NCBI RefSeq assembly: GCF_003696315.1
Contig: NZ_RFFN01000006.1
Coordinates: 1 to 64,000 of the forward strand
From: Pseudomonas songnenensis
GTDB lineage: Bacteria; Pseudomonadota; Gammaproteobacteria; Pseudomonadales; Pseudomonadaceae
Reading direction: 5' to 3'
DNA length: 64,000 nt
The notes under the pieces were generated by a model that was given only the letters and a program-made list of their open reading frames with translations, was not told the origin of the DNA and did no database searches. Positions 43,577 to 52,564 of the stretch are shown here, one piece after another (position 1 is the stretch's first letter; each line of letters opens with the position of its first letter). A program made the position numbers and the translations under genes.

Positions 43577-44719
43577 ATGTTCGATTACGAAGTACTCAAA
43601 CTTGTCTGGTGGGTGCTGATCGGTGTGTTGCTGATCGGCTTCGCCCTGACCGATGGCTTCGACATGGGCGCTATGGCACTGATGCCCTTCGTCGGCAAGA
43701 CCGACAACGAGCGACGCGTGGCGATCAACACCATTGCGCCGCACTGGGATGGCAATCAGGTGTGGTTCATCACCGCTGGCGGCGCGCTGTTCGCCGCCTG
43801 GCCGATGGTCTATGCGGTCGCTTTCTCCGGCTTGTACTGGGCGATGCTGCTGGTGCTGTTCGCGCTGTTCTGCCGGCCGGTGGGCTTCGACTACCGCAGC
43901 AAGGTGGAAGATCCGCGCTGGCGCAGCGCCTGGGACTGGGCCTTGTTCGTCGGCGGTGCGGTGCCAGCGTTGGTGTTCGGCGTGGCCTTCGGCAACCTGT
44001 TCCTTGGCCTGCCGTTCCAGCTCGACGAGCTGATGCGCTCGACCTACCAGGGCTCGTTCTTCGCGCTGCTCAACCCGTTCGCGCTGCTCTGCGGCATCGT
44101 CAGCCTGAGCATGCTCAGCGCTCACGGCGGCGCCTGGCTGATGCTGCGCACTGACGGCGCGTTAGCCGAGCGCTCGCGGCAGGCCACGCGCCTGTGCGTG
44201 CTGGTGTTCCTGTTCGGCTTTGTTGCCGCCGGGTTGTGGCTGATGCTGGGCGTCCAGGGCTTCACCCAACTGTCAGTTACCGATCCGGGGGCAGCGCTCA
44301 ATCCGCTGCTGGATAAGCAGGTGGTGCAGGACAATGCGGGTTGGCTGGGCAACTATGGACGCTATCCGATCACCGTTATCGCGCCGGTCGCGGGCATTCT
44401 CGGGGCGTTGCTGGCGCTGCTCGGTTGCAGTCGCAACAGCGGTGGAGTGAGCTTCGTCGGAACCAGCCTGATGATCGTTGGTAGCATCTGCACCGCCGGT
44501 TTCGCCCTGTTTCCCTTCGTCTTTCCGTCGAGCCTCGATCCGGCGTCGAGCCTGACTATCTGGGACGCGGTGTCGAGCCAGAAGACCCTGGGCATCATGT
44601 TCGTCGTGGCCTGCCTCTTCGTGCCGCTGATCCTCTGCTACACGCTGTGGAGCTACGTGCGCATGTGGGGCCGGCTCACCCAGAAAACCATTGAAGCCAA
44701 CCCCCACGGGCTGTACTGA
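43577..44719 (+). CDS. cydB: Cytochrome bd ubiquinol oxidase subunit II
   Basis: 380 residues, eight or nine membrane helices. The start MFDYEVLKLVWWVLIGVLLIGFALTDGFDMG and the motif APHWDGNQVWFITAGGALFAAWP are conserved in CydB. It pairs with CydA to form the oxidase core. Lies 12 bases after cydA. Confidence 0.97.
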   Translation: MFDYEVLKLVWWVLIGVLLIGFALTDGFDMGAMALMPFVGKTDNERRVAINTIAPHWDGNQVWFITAGGALFAAWPMVYAVAFSGLYWAMLLVLFALFCRPVGFDYRSKVEDPRWRSAWDWALFVGGAVPALVFGVAFGNLFLGLPFQLDELMRSTYQGSFFALLNPFALLCGIVSLSMLSAHGGAWLMLRTDGALAERSRQATRLCVLVFLFGFVAAGLWLMLGVQGFTQLSVTDPGAALNPLLDKQVVQDNAGWLGNYGRYPITVIAPVAGILGALLALLGCSRNSGGVSFVGTSLMIVGSICTAGFALFPFVFPSSLDPASSLTIWDAVSSQKTLGIMFVVACLFVPLILCYTLWSYVRMWGRLTQKTIEANPHGLY

Positions 44720-44764
44720 CCGAGCGGGTGGGCCGCCGCGCCCGCCCGCCAAGGAGCAATGACT

Positions 44765-44869
44765 ATGTGGTACTTCACCTGGATTCTCGGTGTGCTGCTG
44801 GCCTGCAGCTTCGGCATCATCAACGCGCTGTGGCTGGAAGCCACACAGGATCTGGACGCCGAGCCGTGA
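44765..44869 (+). CDS. cydX: Cytochrome bd small subunit CydX
   Basis: 34 residues: MWYFTWILGVLLACSFGI, then INALWLEA and a short acidic tail, the full CydX signature with one membrane helix and the conserved Trp and Glu residues. CydX stabilises the haem groups of the bd oxidase. AAGGAG stands 8 bases upstream. Confidence 0.96.
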   Translation: MWYFTWILGVLLACSFGIINALWLEATQDLDAEP

Positions 44870-45162
44870 GCGGCGTCCTGCACCGGCTCAGTTATGGGCC
44901 GGCCGGCCGCGTACTTTCCCTGCTGCTGGCTTCGCCGCTGGCGCTGGTGCTGCTGATCCATCCAGCGGCGATGCTGGACGGGCAGGGCGGCTACAGTCAC
45001 CCGCAGCTGATGCTGGTGATGTGGGGTATTTCTGCAGGCTTCGTGCACGGCGTCGGCTTCGTGCCGCAATGGTGGGGCTGGCGCTGGCTGCTCGGCCCGC
45101 TGCCGGCCTGGCTGTTGTGTGCTTTGGGCTACGCGGTGCTGTTCCAGGCCCAGCTGGGCTGA
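44866..45162 (+). CDS. ybgE: Cyd operon protein YbgE-like
   Basis: 98 residues from a GTG start that overlaps the cydX stop (GTGA); no ATG in frame fits. Three hydrophobic segments (VLSLLLASPLALVLLIHP, MLVMWGISAGFVHGVGF, GPLPAWLLCALGYAVLF) with the YbgE pattern GISAGFVHGVGF. Function unknown, always linked to cydABX. Confidence 0.85.
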   Translation: MSGVLHRLSYGPAGRVLSLLLASPLALVLLIHPAAMLDGQGGYSHPQLMLVMWGISAGFVHGVGFVPQWWGWRWLLGPLPAWLLCALGYAVLFQAQLG

Positions 45163-45284
45163 GCAGGGGCGAATGCCTTTGCAGTCAGGCGCGGCGATTC
45201 GTAGGCTGATGGCCGTGGTCGCGACGCGGCCATCGGTTCCCCGCATGATCGGGGGAGTGCCACCGAAACGGGTTCGCGACATTC

Positions 45285-46049
45285 ATGGATATCGACAAGG
45301 CCGCCCAGGCGCTGAGCGGCGCCGAACGCATTCTGATCATCACCGGGGCAGGGCTGTCGGCCGATTCCGGGCTGCCCACCTATCGTGGCCTCGGCGGGCT
45401 CTATAACGGCGAAACCGAAGACGGCCTGCCGATCGAGGTGGCGCTATCCGGGCCGACGCTGCGGCGTGATCCGGCGTTGTGCTGGAAGTATCTCGCCGAG
45501 ATCGGGCGGGCCTGCCTGGCGGCCGAACCCAACGCGGGTCACTTCGCCATCGCCGAGCTGCAGCGGCGCAAGCCGGGCACCTGGGTGCTGACCCAGAACA
45601 TCGATGGCTTTCACCGCCGCGCCGGCAGTCCGCCGGATCGCTTGATCGAGATTCACGGTCAGCTGGCGCCGCTGTCGTGCATGGGCTGCGGCAAGGTCGA
45701 CGAACGTCCACTGCCTTCGCTGCTGGATCAGCCATTGCCGCCACGTTGCCTGACTTGCGACGGGGTGCTGCGTCCCGCCGTGGTGCTATTCGAGGAAATG
45801 CTGCCTGCGACAGCCCTGGCTACGTTGCAGGAACAATCGCGTATCGGCTTTGACGCCGTGCTGGTAGTGGGCACGACGGCGAGCTTCGGCTACATCCTCG
45901 AACCCGTCTGGCGAGCCCGACAGAGCGGTGGCTTCGTCGTCGAGGTGAATCTACAACCGACCGATATCAGCCCGTTTGCCGACGTGCGGCTGGAAGGAAG
46001 GGCCGTAGACGTTTTGTCGCATTTAATCCGTCACATTTCGTCCGATTAA
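45285..46049 (+). CDS. Sir2-family NAD-dependent deacylase
   Basis: 254 residues. NAD site GAGLSADSGLPTYRG, catalytic TQNIDGFHRRAG and IEIHGQL with the His base, and a zinc-binding set (CMGC and CLTC). The class cannot be fixed, but the lack of an Arg/Tyr pair typical of desuccinylases, as far as I can see, points to ordinary deacetylase activity. Single gene. Confidence 0.93.
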   Translation: MDIDKAAQALSGAERILIITGAGLSADSGLPTYRGLGGLYNGETEDGLPIEVALSGPTLRRDPALCWKYLAEIGRACLAAEPNAGHFAIAELQRRKPGTWVLTQNIDGFHRRAGSPPDRLIEIHGQLAPLSCMGCGKVDERPLPSLLDQPLPPRCLTCDGVLRPAVVLFEEMLPATALATLQEQSRIGFDAVLVVGTTASFGYILEPVWRARQSGGFVVEVNLQPTDISPFADVRLEGRAVDVLSHLIRHISSD

Positions 46050-46116
46050 ATTTGATCATCGAAGCGATAGAAGGCATAGTCGCCGGCACTTTGAAATCAC
46101 CGACACGGTCGTGCCC

Positions 46117-46749
46117 ATGCGCAAACGCTTCGCACCCCTCGTGCCTCTCGCACTTATCGCCCTGCTGACGGCCTGTGCCGGTCAGCCTGTACAGACCGAG
46201 CAGCAGATCGAATCGCCTCGGCTGTCGCAAAACCATCCCCTGGCTGGCTTCGACTTCGCGGCCCTCGACAAGAGCGAAGAAGAGTCGCTGGCCGAGCTCA
46301 CCGACGAGCACGAATACCAGCTGCCGGAACTGGCTGACAGCATCCTCGAACGTGGCTTTACCTTGGTCGGTACGCCTTATCGCTTCGGCGGCAGTTCGGT
46401 GAAGACCGGCTTCGACTGCAGCGGCTTCGTCGGCTTCCTGTTCCGCAAGGAAGCAGGGCTCGAGCTGCCACGCTCCACCCGCGAGCTGATCAACCTCGAC
46501 GCGCCGGTGGTCAAGCGCAACGAGCTGGAGCCGGGTGACGTGGTGTTCTTCAACAACCGCGGCCGCGGTCGCGTCAGCCACGCCGGCATCTACATCGGCG
46601 ATGACCAGTTCATCCATGCTTCCAGCAGCCGCAGCGGCGGCGTACGCGTCGACAGCCTCGATGACAAGTACTGGCGTGCCAGCTACATGGAAGCCAAGCG
46701 CGTCCTGGCGCTGGCTACCGATCTGGAGCCGCATACGGCTCAACGCTGA
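46117..46749 (+). CDS. NlpC/P60 lipoprotein, probable peptidoglycan endopeptidase
   Basis: 210 residues. Lipoprotein signal with lipobox LLTAC; the NlpC/P60 domain has the catalytic Cys in FDCSGFVGFLFR, His in VSHAGIYIGDDQFIHAS. It resembles MepS/Spr, which cuts cross-links in growing peptidoglycan. The ATG at the second Met of the frame was chosen because GTG upstream has no better ribosome site. Confidence 0.9.
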   Translation: MRKRFAPLVPLALIALLTACAGQPVQTEQQIESPRLSQNHPLAGFDFAALDKSEEESLAELTDEHEYQLPELADSILERGFTLVGTPYRFGGSSVKTGFDCSGFVGFLFRKEAGLELPRSTRELINLDAPVVKRNELEPGDVVFFNNRGRGRVSHAGIYIGDDQFIHASSSRSGGVRVDSLDDKYWRASYMEAKRVLALATDLEPHTAQR

Positions 46750-46825
46750 TTTGGCGACTTGCGGGGGTTGCGTCTGGCCCCGCATGCCGGCAGAGTGATG
46801 GCTCATTTGCCTGGACCGCTCTGCG

Positions 46826-47350
46826 ATGCACTACCCGGCCCGTCTTACGCTTGTCGTTCTCTTTGCGCTGCTGGCCGCCTGTGCCGGTCAGCCGCCGGCG
46901 CCGCCAGTCGTTCAGGAACCCAATGTCACTCATCCGGTGCCCGGTGTTGCCGAAGATGTGCTGTTCAGCGCGCTCGGGCTGGTCGGCACGCCCTATCGCT
47001 GGGGCGGCAATACGCCGGACAGCGGCTTCGACTGCAGCGGGCTGATCGGCTACGTCTATCGCGGCGCGGCCGGCATCAGCCTGCCTCGTACCACGCAGGA
47101 AATGAGCAATCTGCGCGGGCCGGCCGTGCGGCGCCATGCGCTGCAACCCGGTGATCTGGTGTTTTTCGCTACCAGCGGAGGCCGGCGCGTCAGCCACGCC
47201 GGTATCTATGTCGGTCAGGACCGTTTCGTCCATGCGCCTTCGTCCGGTGGCACGGTACGCCTGGACAGTCTTGGCGCCAGCTACTGGCAGAAAAACTACC
47301 TGGGTGCCAAGCGTGTGCTCGATCACGAACAGCTGGCACGCAACCCCTGA
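46826..47350 (+). CDS. NlpC/P60 lipoprotein, tandem paralog
   Basis: 174 residues. Lipobox LAAC, catalytic Cys in FDCSGLIGYVYRG, His in VSHAGIYVGQDRFVHAPS. It lacks the acidic spacer of about 50 residues found in the preceding paralog between lipidation site and domain. Tandem duplication with later divergence. Confidence 0.9.
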   Translation: MHYPARLTLVVLFALLAACAGQPPAPPVVQEPNVTHPVPGVAEDVLFSALGLVGTPYRWGGNTPDSGFDCSGLIGYVYRGAAGISLPRTTQEMSNLRGPAVRRHALQPGDLVFFATSGGRRVSHAGIYVGQDRFVHAPSSGGTVRLDSLGASYWQKNYLGAKRVLDHEQLARNP

Positions 47351-47536
47351 GTCGCTGTTCCCCTCTTGGCAGCCCATGCGTTGCCTCTGCTGATATCACA
47401 TCCTGAAACAGTCTCCGTTTGACATGCGGTGATTTCGCTCGTCTCGGCGTTTGGCTACCATGCGCTGCCCAATTTTCCTTCCGTGCGCAGCCCGCTGTGC
47501 ACAAGCCCCTTTCCCTGCTTTCCCATTAGGTGAGTT

Positions 47537-48790
47537 ATGCCTGTATTGCTGACGTACGTGCTGATTGCACTGGCGGTGGCGGCACTGCTTGGTGTCGTGC
47601 TTGAAGAAATAACCCATGTAAACAAGGCCAAGGTGACGCTGTTCTTCGGCACGCTGGCCTGGCTGCTGCTTTTCATCTTCGCTCCGGCCGGCGAGGCGCG
47701 GGAAACCGTGCTGGAGAGCCTCAACGAAAACATCGCCGAAATTGCCGGGCTGTGGATTTTCCTGGTGGCGGCCATGACCTTCGTCGCCTATCTGAACAAG
47801 AAGGGGATGATCGAGAACCTGATCTATCTCGTGTTGCCGAAAAGAATCAGCGAGCGCGCGCTGCTGTTTCTCACCGCCACCTTCTGCTTCGTGTTCTCGT
47901 CGCTGGCCGACAACATTACCGCGACGCTGGTCTCCATCACCCTGATCCTCTCGCTGCAGCTGGATCGGGCGAAGACCATCAAGTTCGCCACGCTGGTGGT
48001 GTTTGCCGTCAACTCCGGTGGCGTCGCGCTGATCACCGGTGACGTCACCACGCTGATGATCTTCCTGGCTGGCAAGGTGGCAATACTCCAGCTGCTGGTG
48101 CTGGCCGTGCCGGCGTTTATCGCGGTGATGGTGCTGGCAGCGATGCTGTCGATCGGCATGAAAGGCGAGGTGATGGTGCAAGGCCAGCGCAACGATGTGC
48201 GTGGCGTCGATGTGGCGATTGCGCTGATCTTCCTGTGCACCATTCTGAGCACCATCATCGGCAACTTCCTGTTCCAGATTCCGCCAGTGCTGACCTTCCT
48301 CGCCGGGCTGTCGGTGATGTTCCTGGTGGCGCGCTTCTTCAGTGACGACAACGATTCCGACCCGATCCTCGAGTACGTGCGTCAGGTGGAGTTCGAGACG
48401 CTGTTCTTCTTCCTCGGCATCCTGCTGCTGGTGGGCATGCTCAAGGAGATCCGCGTGCTTGACGGGCTGGTGCACATCTATGACCAGGTGCCGGCGGTGA
48501 TGGCCAACTACCTGATGGGGGTGATGTCGGCGGCGATCGACAACGTGCCGCTGACCGCCGCGTTGCTCAAGTCCGGGCTGGAAATGGGCGTTGCCGAATG
48601 GATGGTTCTGACCTATGCGGTCGGCGTCGGTGGTTCGCTGCTGGTGATCGGTTCGGCCGCCGGTATCGTCGCGATGAGCAAGGTGCCGGGGCTGACCTTC
48701 GGCAGCTACCTGCGGCACATGCTCTATCTGTTCGTCGCCTTCAACATCGGTTTCGCCGGTGTCTACCTGATCGGTCTGTCGATAGGCTGA
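47537..48790 (+). CDS. nhaD: Sodium:proton antiporter NhaD
   Basis: 417 residues, about 12 membrane helices, NhaD/ArsB-type. FSSLADNITATLVSITLIL and AIDNVPLTAALL are the paired Asp/Asn-containing half-helix motifs; the start EEITHVNKAKVTLFFGTLAWLL is family-typical. It exports Na+ or Li+ for H+, of use in the salty habitats of Stutzerimonas. Confidence 0.92.
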   Translation: MPVLLTYVLIALAVAALLGVVLEEITHVNKAKVTLFFGTLAWLLLFIFAPAGEARETVLESLNENIAEIAGLWIFLVAAMTFVAYLNKKGMIENLIYLVLPKRISERALLFLTATFCFVFSSLADNITATLVSITLILSLQLDRAKTIKFATLVVFAVNSGGVALITGDVTTLMIFLAGKVAILQLLVLAVPAFIAVMVLAAMLSIGMKGEVMVQGQRNDVRGVDVAIALIFLCTILSTIIGNFLFQIPPVLTFLAGLSVMFLVARFFSDDNDSDPILEYVRQVEFETLFFFLGILLLVGMLKEIRVLDGLVHIYDQVPAVMANYLMGVMSAAIDNVPLTAALLKSGLEMGVAEWMVLTYAVGVGGSLLVIGSAAGIVAMSKVPGLTFGSYLRHMLYLFVAFNIGFAGVYLIGLSIG

Positions 48791-48812
48791 TCACCACGCG
48801 CGAGCGCCGGAG

Positions 48813-49616
48813 TCACCAGCTCAGGTTGAAGTGCGAACCCAGCACGAAGCGGCCGCCGGAAAGATCCCAGCGCTCCACGCAGACCTTCTTTTCGGCGCCC
48901 GGGTGCAGCTTGAGGCGGTTGAAGGAGTTCGGTGAGGTGCCACGCAGGCGGGTCGAGAGCGTGGTGCCGGCCTGCACCATCCAGATCTCGCGCGCGAGGC
49001 CGCTGTACTGCCTGGACAGCGGCAGCACATAGGGCAGATGGATATGCCCGCCCATGACCAGATCCAGCCCGTGTTCGGCCCAGCGCTGCAGCGCGGGTTC
49101 GGCGCCGTGCTGCAGGTTGCTCAGGTCGCTCGGTACCATCGCGCCGAATGGCTGGTGGGCCACCACGATGCGAATCTTGCGCGGGTCGCTTTCCCCCAGA
49201 CGTCGAGCCACGTCCTCGACTTGTCGCGCCGTCACCACGCCGTCCTTGTGCCGGCGCGGATGGGTGGTATTGAGCCCGATCACCAGCATCTGCTCGTTCT
49301 CGAAAACCGGTTCCAGTTCGTCGCCGAAATGCCGGCGGTAATTGCCGTAGGGCGTGAACAGGCGCGCGAACACGTTGTACAGCGGAATGTCGTGGTTGCC
49401 CGGAATCACCAGCGTGTCGCGCACCCCATTGGCTTCCACGCGTTGCACGAAGGCGGCGGCACTGGCGAACTGCTCGCGGCGGGCGCGCTGGGTGATGTCG
49501 CCGGAGAACACCAGCAGGTCGGCGCTGTGTTCGCGTATGTGATCTTCCAGTGCTTGAACCACGCTGGCTTGTTCGGTGCCGAAATGGGTATCGGAAATCT
49601 GCACGATGCTGGTCAT
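48813..49616 (-). CDS. Metallophosphoesterase, CpdA/Icc-like
   Basis: 267 residues. Calcineurin-like motifs in order: DTHFG, GDIT, GNHD (within VIPGNHDIPLYNVF), VAHQPFG and GGHIHLPY. Related to cAMP phosphodiesterase CpdA, but the substrate is not proven by sequence. The ATG giving MTSIVQISDTHFG is family-typical; a longer frame exists. Confidence 0.88.
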   Translation of the reverse strand: MTSIVQISDTHFGTEQASVVQALEDHIREHSADLLVFSGDITQRARREQFASAAAFVQRVEANGVRDTLVIPGNHDIPLYNVFARLFTPYGNYRRHFGDELEPVFENEQMLVIGLNTTHPRRHKDGVVTARQVEDVARRLGESDPRKIRIVVAHQPFGAMVPSDLSNLQHGAEPALQRWAEHGLDLVMGGHIHLPYVLPLSRQYSGLAREIWMVQAGTTLSTRLRGTSPNSFNRLKLHPGAEKKVCVERWDLSGGRFVLGSHFNLSW

Positions 49617-49773
49617 GGCGTCGGATATGGGTCCTGGCTGATCGGGGCATTGTTGCATTCGAAGCCTTTTGGCGTCCGCCGTTCCGAGCACCGAGATGCA
49701 AGCGGAAATTGCAGGGCGCTGCGACAACCCCGCGGTTGCACCAAGCCCGGCCTTGGACTAACCTCCGCGACGC

Positions 49774-49960
49774 CTCAGGTGCCCCCTCTTCAGCGAGGGG
49801 GTGAAACAGGGAAGCCGGTCCATTCTCACGAAGATTCCGGCGCTGCCCCCGCAACGGTAGGCGAGTCGAGAAACCCTAACAGCCACTGTGCTCAACGCAT
49901 GGGAAGGCGCGGTTTCGGGACGCCGCAAGGCGTACGCTCGCAAGCCCGGAGACCGGCCTG
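49774..49960 (+). ncRNA. Cobalamin riboswitch
   Basis: Conserved blocks in order: AACAGGGAAGCCGGTC, GCCCCCGCAACGGTAG, the B12 box AGCCACTGTG...GGGAAGGC, and the closing CAAGCCCGGAGACCGGCC. It binds adenosylcobalamin and should shut off btuB and, through read-through, the cob genes. The region from here to the btuB start (to 50094) holds no gene and would contain the expression platform. Confidence 0.96.
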
Positions 49961-50094
49961 TCGCATTTCACTGACAGTGCGGCGGGCGCTGGGCGGGTGC
50001 GTATCCCTCGTGGTATTCACTTCTCTTCTGCAGTTCCTCCGTCTGTCTTCGTCGACTTTCAGTCGTGCGGGTGGGCACGACGGAGACCTGAACC

Positions 50095-51948
50095 TTGACT
50101 GGCAAGCCCCGTTTCAAGCCAGCGGCCTGTGTGCTGCTCGGCAGTTTCCCCTTTTCCATCGGCCAACTGGCTGCAGCCCCGCTGGACCTCGAACAGCAGG
50201 TGGTGACCGCCACCCGTACCGCGCAAACTGCCCAGCAGAGCCTGGCCGCAGTCACCGTGCTGGATCGCGAGCGCATCGAGCGCAGCCAGGCGAGTTCGTT
50301 ACCGGAGCTGCTCAAGCAGGTGCCTGGCGTTTCGCTGGCCAACAACGGCGGGCCTGGCAAGTCCACCTCGCTGTTCATGCGCGGTACCGAGTCCGACCAT
50401 GTGTTGGTAATGATCGATGGCATCAAGATCGGCTCGGTAACGGCCGGCGGTGCCGCGCTGCAGGATCTGCCGCTGGAGCTGATCGAGCGCATCGAGGTGG
50501 TGCGCGGCCCGCGTTCCAGCCTGTACGGCTCGGAAGCCATTGGCGGCGTGATCCAGATCTTCACCCGCAAGGGCCAGGGGCAGGGCGTCAAGCCGTTCTT
50601 CTCCGCCGGCTACGGCACTCATGACACCTACACGGGCAGCGCCGGCGTATCCGGCGGTGACGGTCGTGGCTGGTACAGCCTGGGCGTCAGCGGCTCGGAC
50701 ACCGATGGCATCAACGTCAAGTCGGCGGGCACCAGCGGTTACGAAAGTGATGCCGATGGTTATCGCAACCTGTCTGCCACGCTTGCCGCCGGCTACCGCT
50801 TCGACAATGGCCTGGAGCTGGACGCCAACCTGCTGCAGGCCAAGGCGCACAACGATTACGACAGCGTGAACAGCAAGCGCACATCTGGCTTCGGCGCAAA
50901 CGCCGATGGCGAGTCGAAAGTATTCGGCACGCGCGCGCGCTTCAGTCCACTGGAGCCCTGGCGGGTGACGCTGCAGGCCGGACGCAGCGAAGACAAGTCC
51001 GATGCCTATCAGGACGGGCGGTTCAACTCGCGTTTCGACAGCCGTCGCGACACGCTCAGCTGGCAGAACGATATCGAGCTCGCCACCGGCCATACCCTAA
51101 CGCTGGGCGCAGACCACCAGCGCGACGAGGTCAATGGCACGACGGTGTACGCCGAGGATTCTCGGGACAACGACGGCTACTTCGCTCAATACCTTGGCGA
51201 GGTCGGCCGCCATGACTGGCAGCTTTCGCTGCGTCGTGATGACAACGAGCAGTTCGGCCAGCACGACACCGGCAACATCGGCTACGGCTATGCGCTGACC
51301 GACTGGTTGCGCGGAACCATTAGCTACGGCACGGCATTCAAGGCGCCGACCTTCAACGAGCTGTATTTCCCCGGCTACGGCAATCCCGAACTGGATGCGG
51401 AAACCTCCAGGAGCCTTGAGGTCGGCCTTGCCGGGCAGCATCGTTGGGGGCAGTGGGCAGTGAATACCTATCGCACCGTGGTCGATGAGCTCATCGCCTA
51501 TGACGCCAGCATCTCCGCTCCGGCCAACGTGCAGCAAGCGCGCATCCGCGGGGTCGAGCTGGTGCTCGGCAGCCAACTGCTCGGCTGGGACTGGAATGCC
51601 AACTACAGCCTGCTGGAACCGGAGAACCGCTCCGCCGGCGCCAACCGGGGCAACGAACTGGCGCGTCGCGCCAAGCAGCTGTTCAACCTCGACCTCGATC
51701 GCCGGCTCGGCGCCTTCAGCGTCGGTGCCAGCCTGCATGCCGAGGGACAGCGCTACGACGATCTGGCCAACACCCGCGAGCTGTCCGGCTACGCCACCCT
51801 CGATCTGCGCGGCGAATACCGCATTACCCCCGAGTGGCGCCTGCAGGCGCGCGTCGCCAACCTGCTGGATGCCGACTACGAGACCGCGGAGGGTTACAAC
51901 CAGCCCGGCCAGGCGGCCTACCTGACGGTGCGCTACCAGGCCTTGTAA
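50095..51948 (+). CDS. btuB: TonB-dependent vitamin B12 receptor BtuB
   Basis: 617 residues from a TTG start. A stop codon lies 4-6 bases upstream in the same frame, GGAG lies 9 bases before TTG, and no ATG occurs before the plug domain, so TTG is the only start that keeps the signal peptide (VLLGSFPFSIGQLAAA). TonB box QQVVTAT, plug with VLVMIDGIKIGS and IEVVRGPRSSLYGSEAIGG, then a 22-strand barrel. It imports cobalamin over the outer membrane. Confidence 0.93.
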   Translation: MTGKPRFKPAACVLLGSFPFSIGQLAAAPLDLEQQVVTATRTAQTAQQSLAAVTVLDRERIERSQASSLPELLKQVPGVSLANNGGPGKSTSLFMRGTESDHVLVMIDGIKIGSVTAGGAALQDLPLELIERIEVVRGPRSSLYGSEAIGGVIQIFTRKGQGQGVKPFFSAGYGTHDTYTGSAGVSGGDGRGWYSLGVSGSDTDGINVKSAGTSGYESDADGYRNLSATLAAGYRFDNGLELDANLLQAKAHNDYDSVNSKRTSGFGANADGESKVFGTRARFSPLEPWRVTLQAGRSEDKSDAYQDGRFNSRFDSRRDTLSWQNDIELATGHTLTLGADHQRDEVNGTTVYAEDSRDNDGYFAQYLGEVGRHDWQLSLRRDDNEQFGQHDTGNIGYGYALTDWLRGTISYGTAFKAPTFNELYFPGYGNPELDAETSRSLEVGLAGQHRWGQWAVNTYRTVVDELIAYDASISAPANVQQARIRGVELVLGSQLLGWDWNANYSLLEPENRSAGANRGNELARRAKQLFNLDLDRRLGAFSVGASLHAEGQRYDDLANTRELSGYATLDLRGEYRITPEWRLQARVANLLDADYETAEGYNQPGQAAYLTVRYQAL

Positions 51949-51994
51949 GACTGCGGCGCGGGCATGTCGCCCGCGCCCAACAAAGGAGACTGCA

Positions 51995-52564
51995 ATGATC
52001 AAGCTTGCCCCGAGATACCAGCTGCTGGTGGGCCTTGCGCTCGCTGCGCTGCTGGCCATGACCCGCGGACAGCACTTCGCCAGCGTCAACCTGCCCAGCG
52101 CGTCCTGGGCGGTGTTCTTTCTCGCCGGTGTGCTCGTACGGCCGAAGTGGGTGTTTCCGGCGCTGTTTCTCGAGGCTTCGCTGCTCGATTTCGCCGCCAT
52201 CCAGTGGGCGGGTGTGAGCGACTGGTGCATGTCGCCGGCCTACTGGATGCTGGTGCCGGCCTACGGTTCGCTGTGGTTGGGCGGGCGCCTGTATGCCCGC
52301 TGGCATCGTGACCAATTCAGCAGTCTGGCGACCTTGGCGCTGTGCGTGATGGTCAGCGCCTTCGTCTGCTACCTGTTCTCCGGCGGCGGCTTCCTCTATT
52401 TCTCCGGGCGCTACCCCGAGCCGAGCCTGATGCTGCTGGTCGACCGAATCGCCACCTACTACCCGCGTTACCTGTCATCCCTGGCGCTGTACGTTGGCGT
52501 TGCGGCGCTGTTGTTCATCGGCCTGCGCGCATGGAGCGCCCAGCGCGGCGAGGCGCGGGCATGA
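51995..52564 (+). CDS. Inner-membrane protein, candidate cobalamin or precursor transporter part
   Basis: 189 residues with five or six hydrophobic segments, beginning YQLLVGLALAALLAMTRGQHF. No family is recognised with certainty. Its place between btuB and cobO, with an ATGA overlap with cobO, implies a role in B12 uptake or salvage. Size and helix number fit an S-component or small permease of ECF type, but no T or A component is next to it. Inference from context only. Confidence 0.6.
   Translation: MIKLAPRYQLLVGLALAALLAMTRGQHFASVNLPSASWAVFFLAGVLVRPKWVFPALFLEASLLDFAAIQWAGVSDWCMSPAYWMLVPAYGSLWLGGRLYARWHRDQFSSLATLALCVMVSAFVCYLFSGGGFLYFSGRYPEPSLMLLVDRIATYYPRYLSSLALYVGVAALLFIGLRAWSAQRGEARA

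Noticed and set aside
47396..48718. Long minus-strand frame opposite nhaD
   Set aside because: His/Gln/Arg-rich shadow of a clear 12-helix antiporter; no ribosome site or domain.
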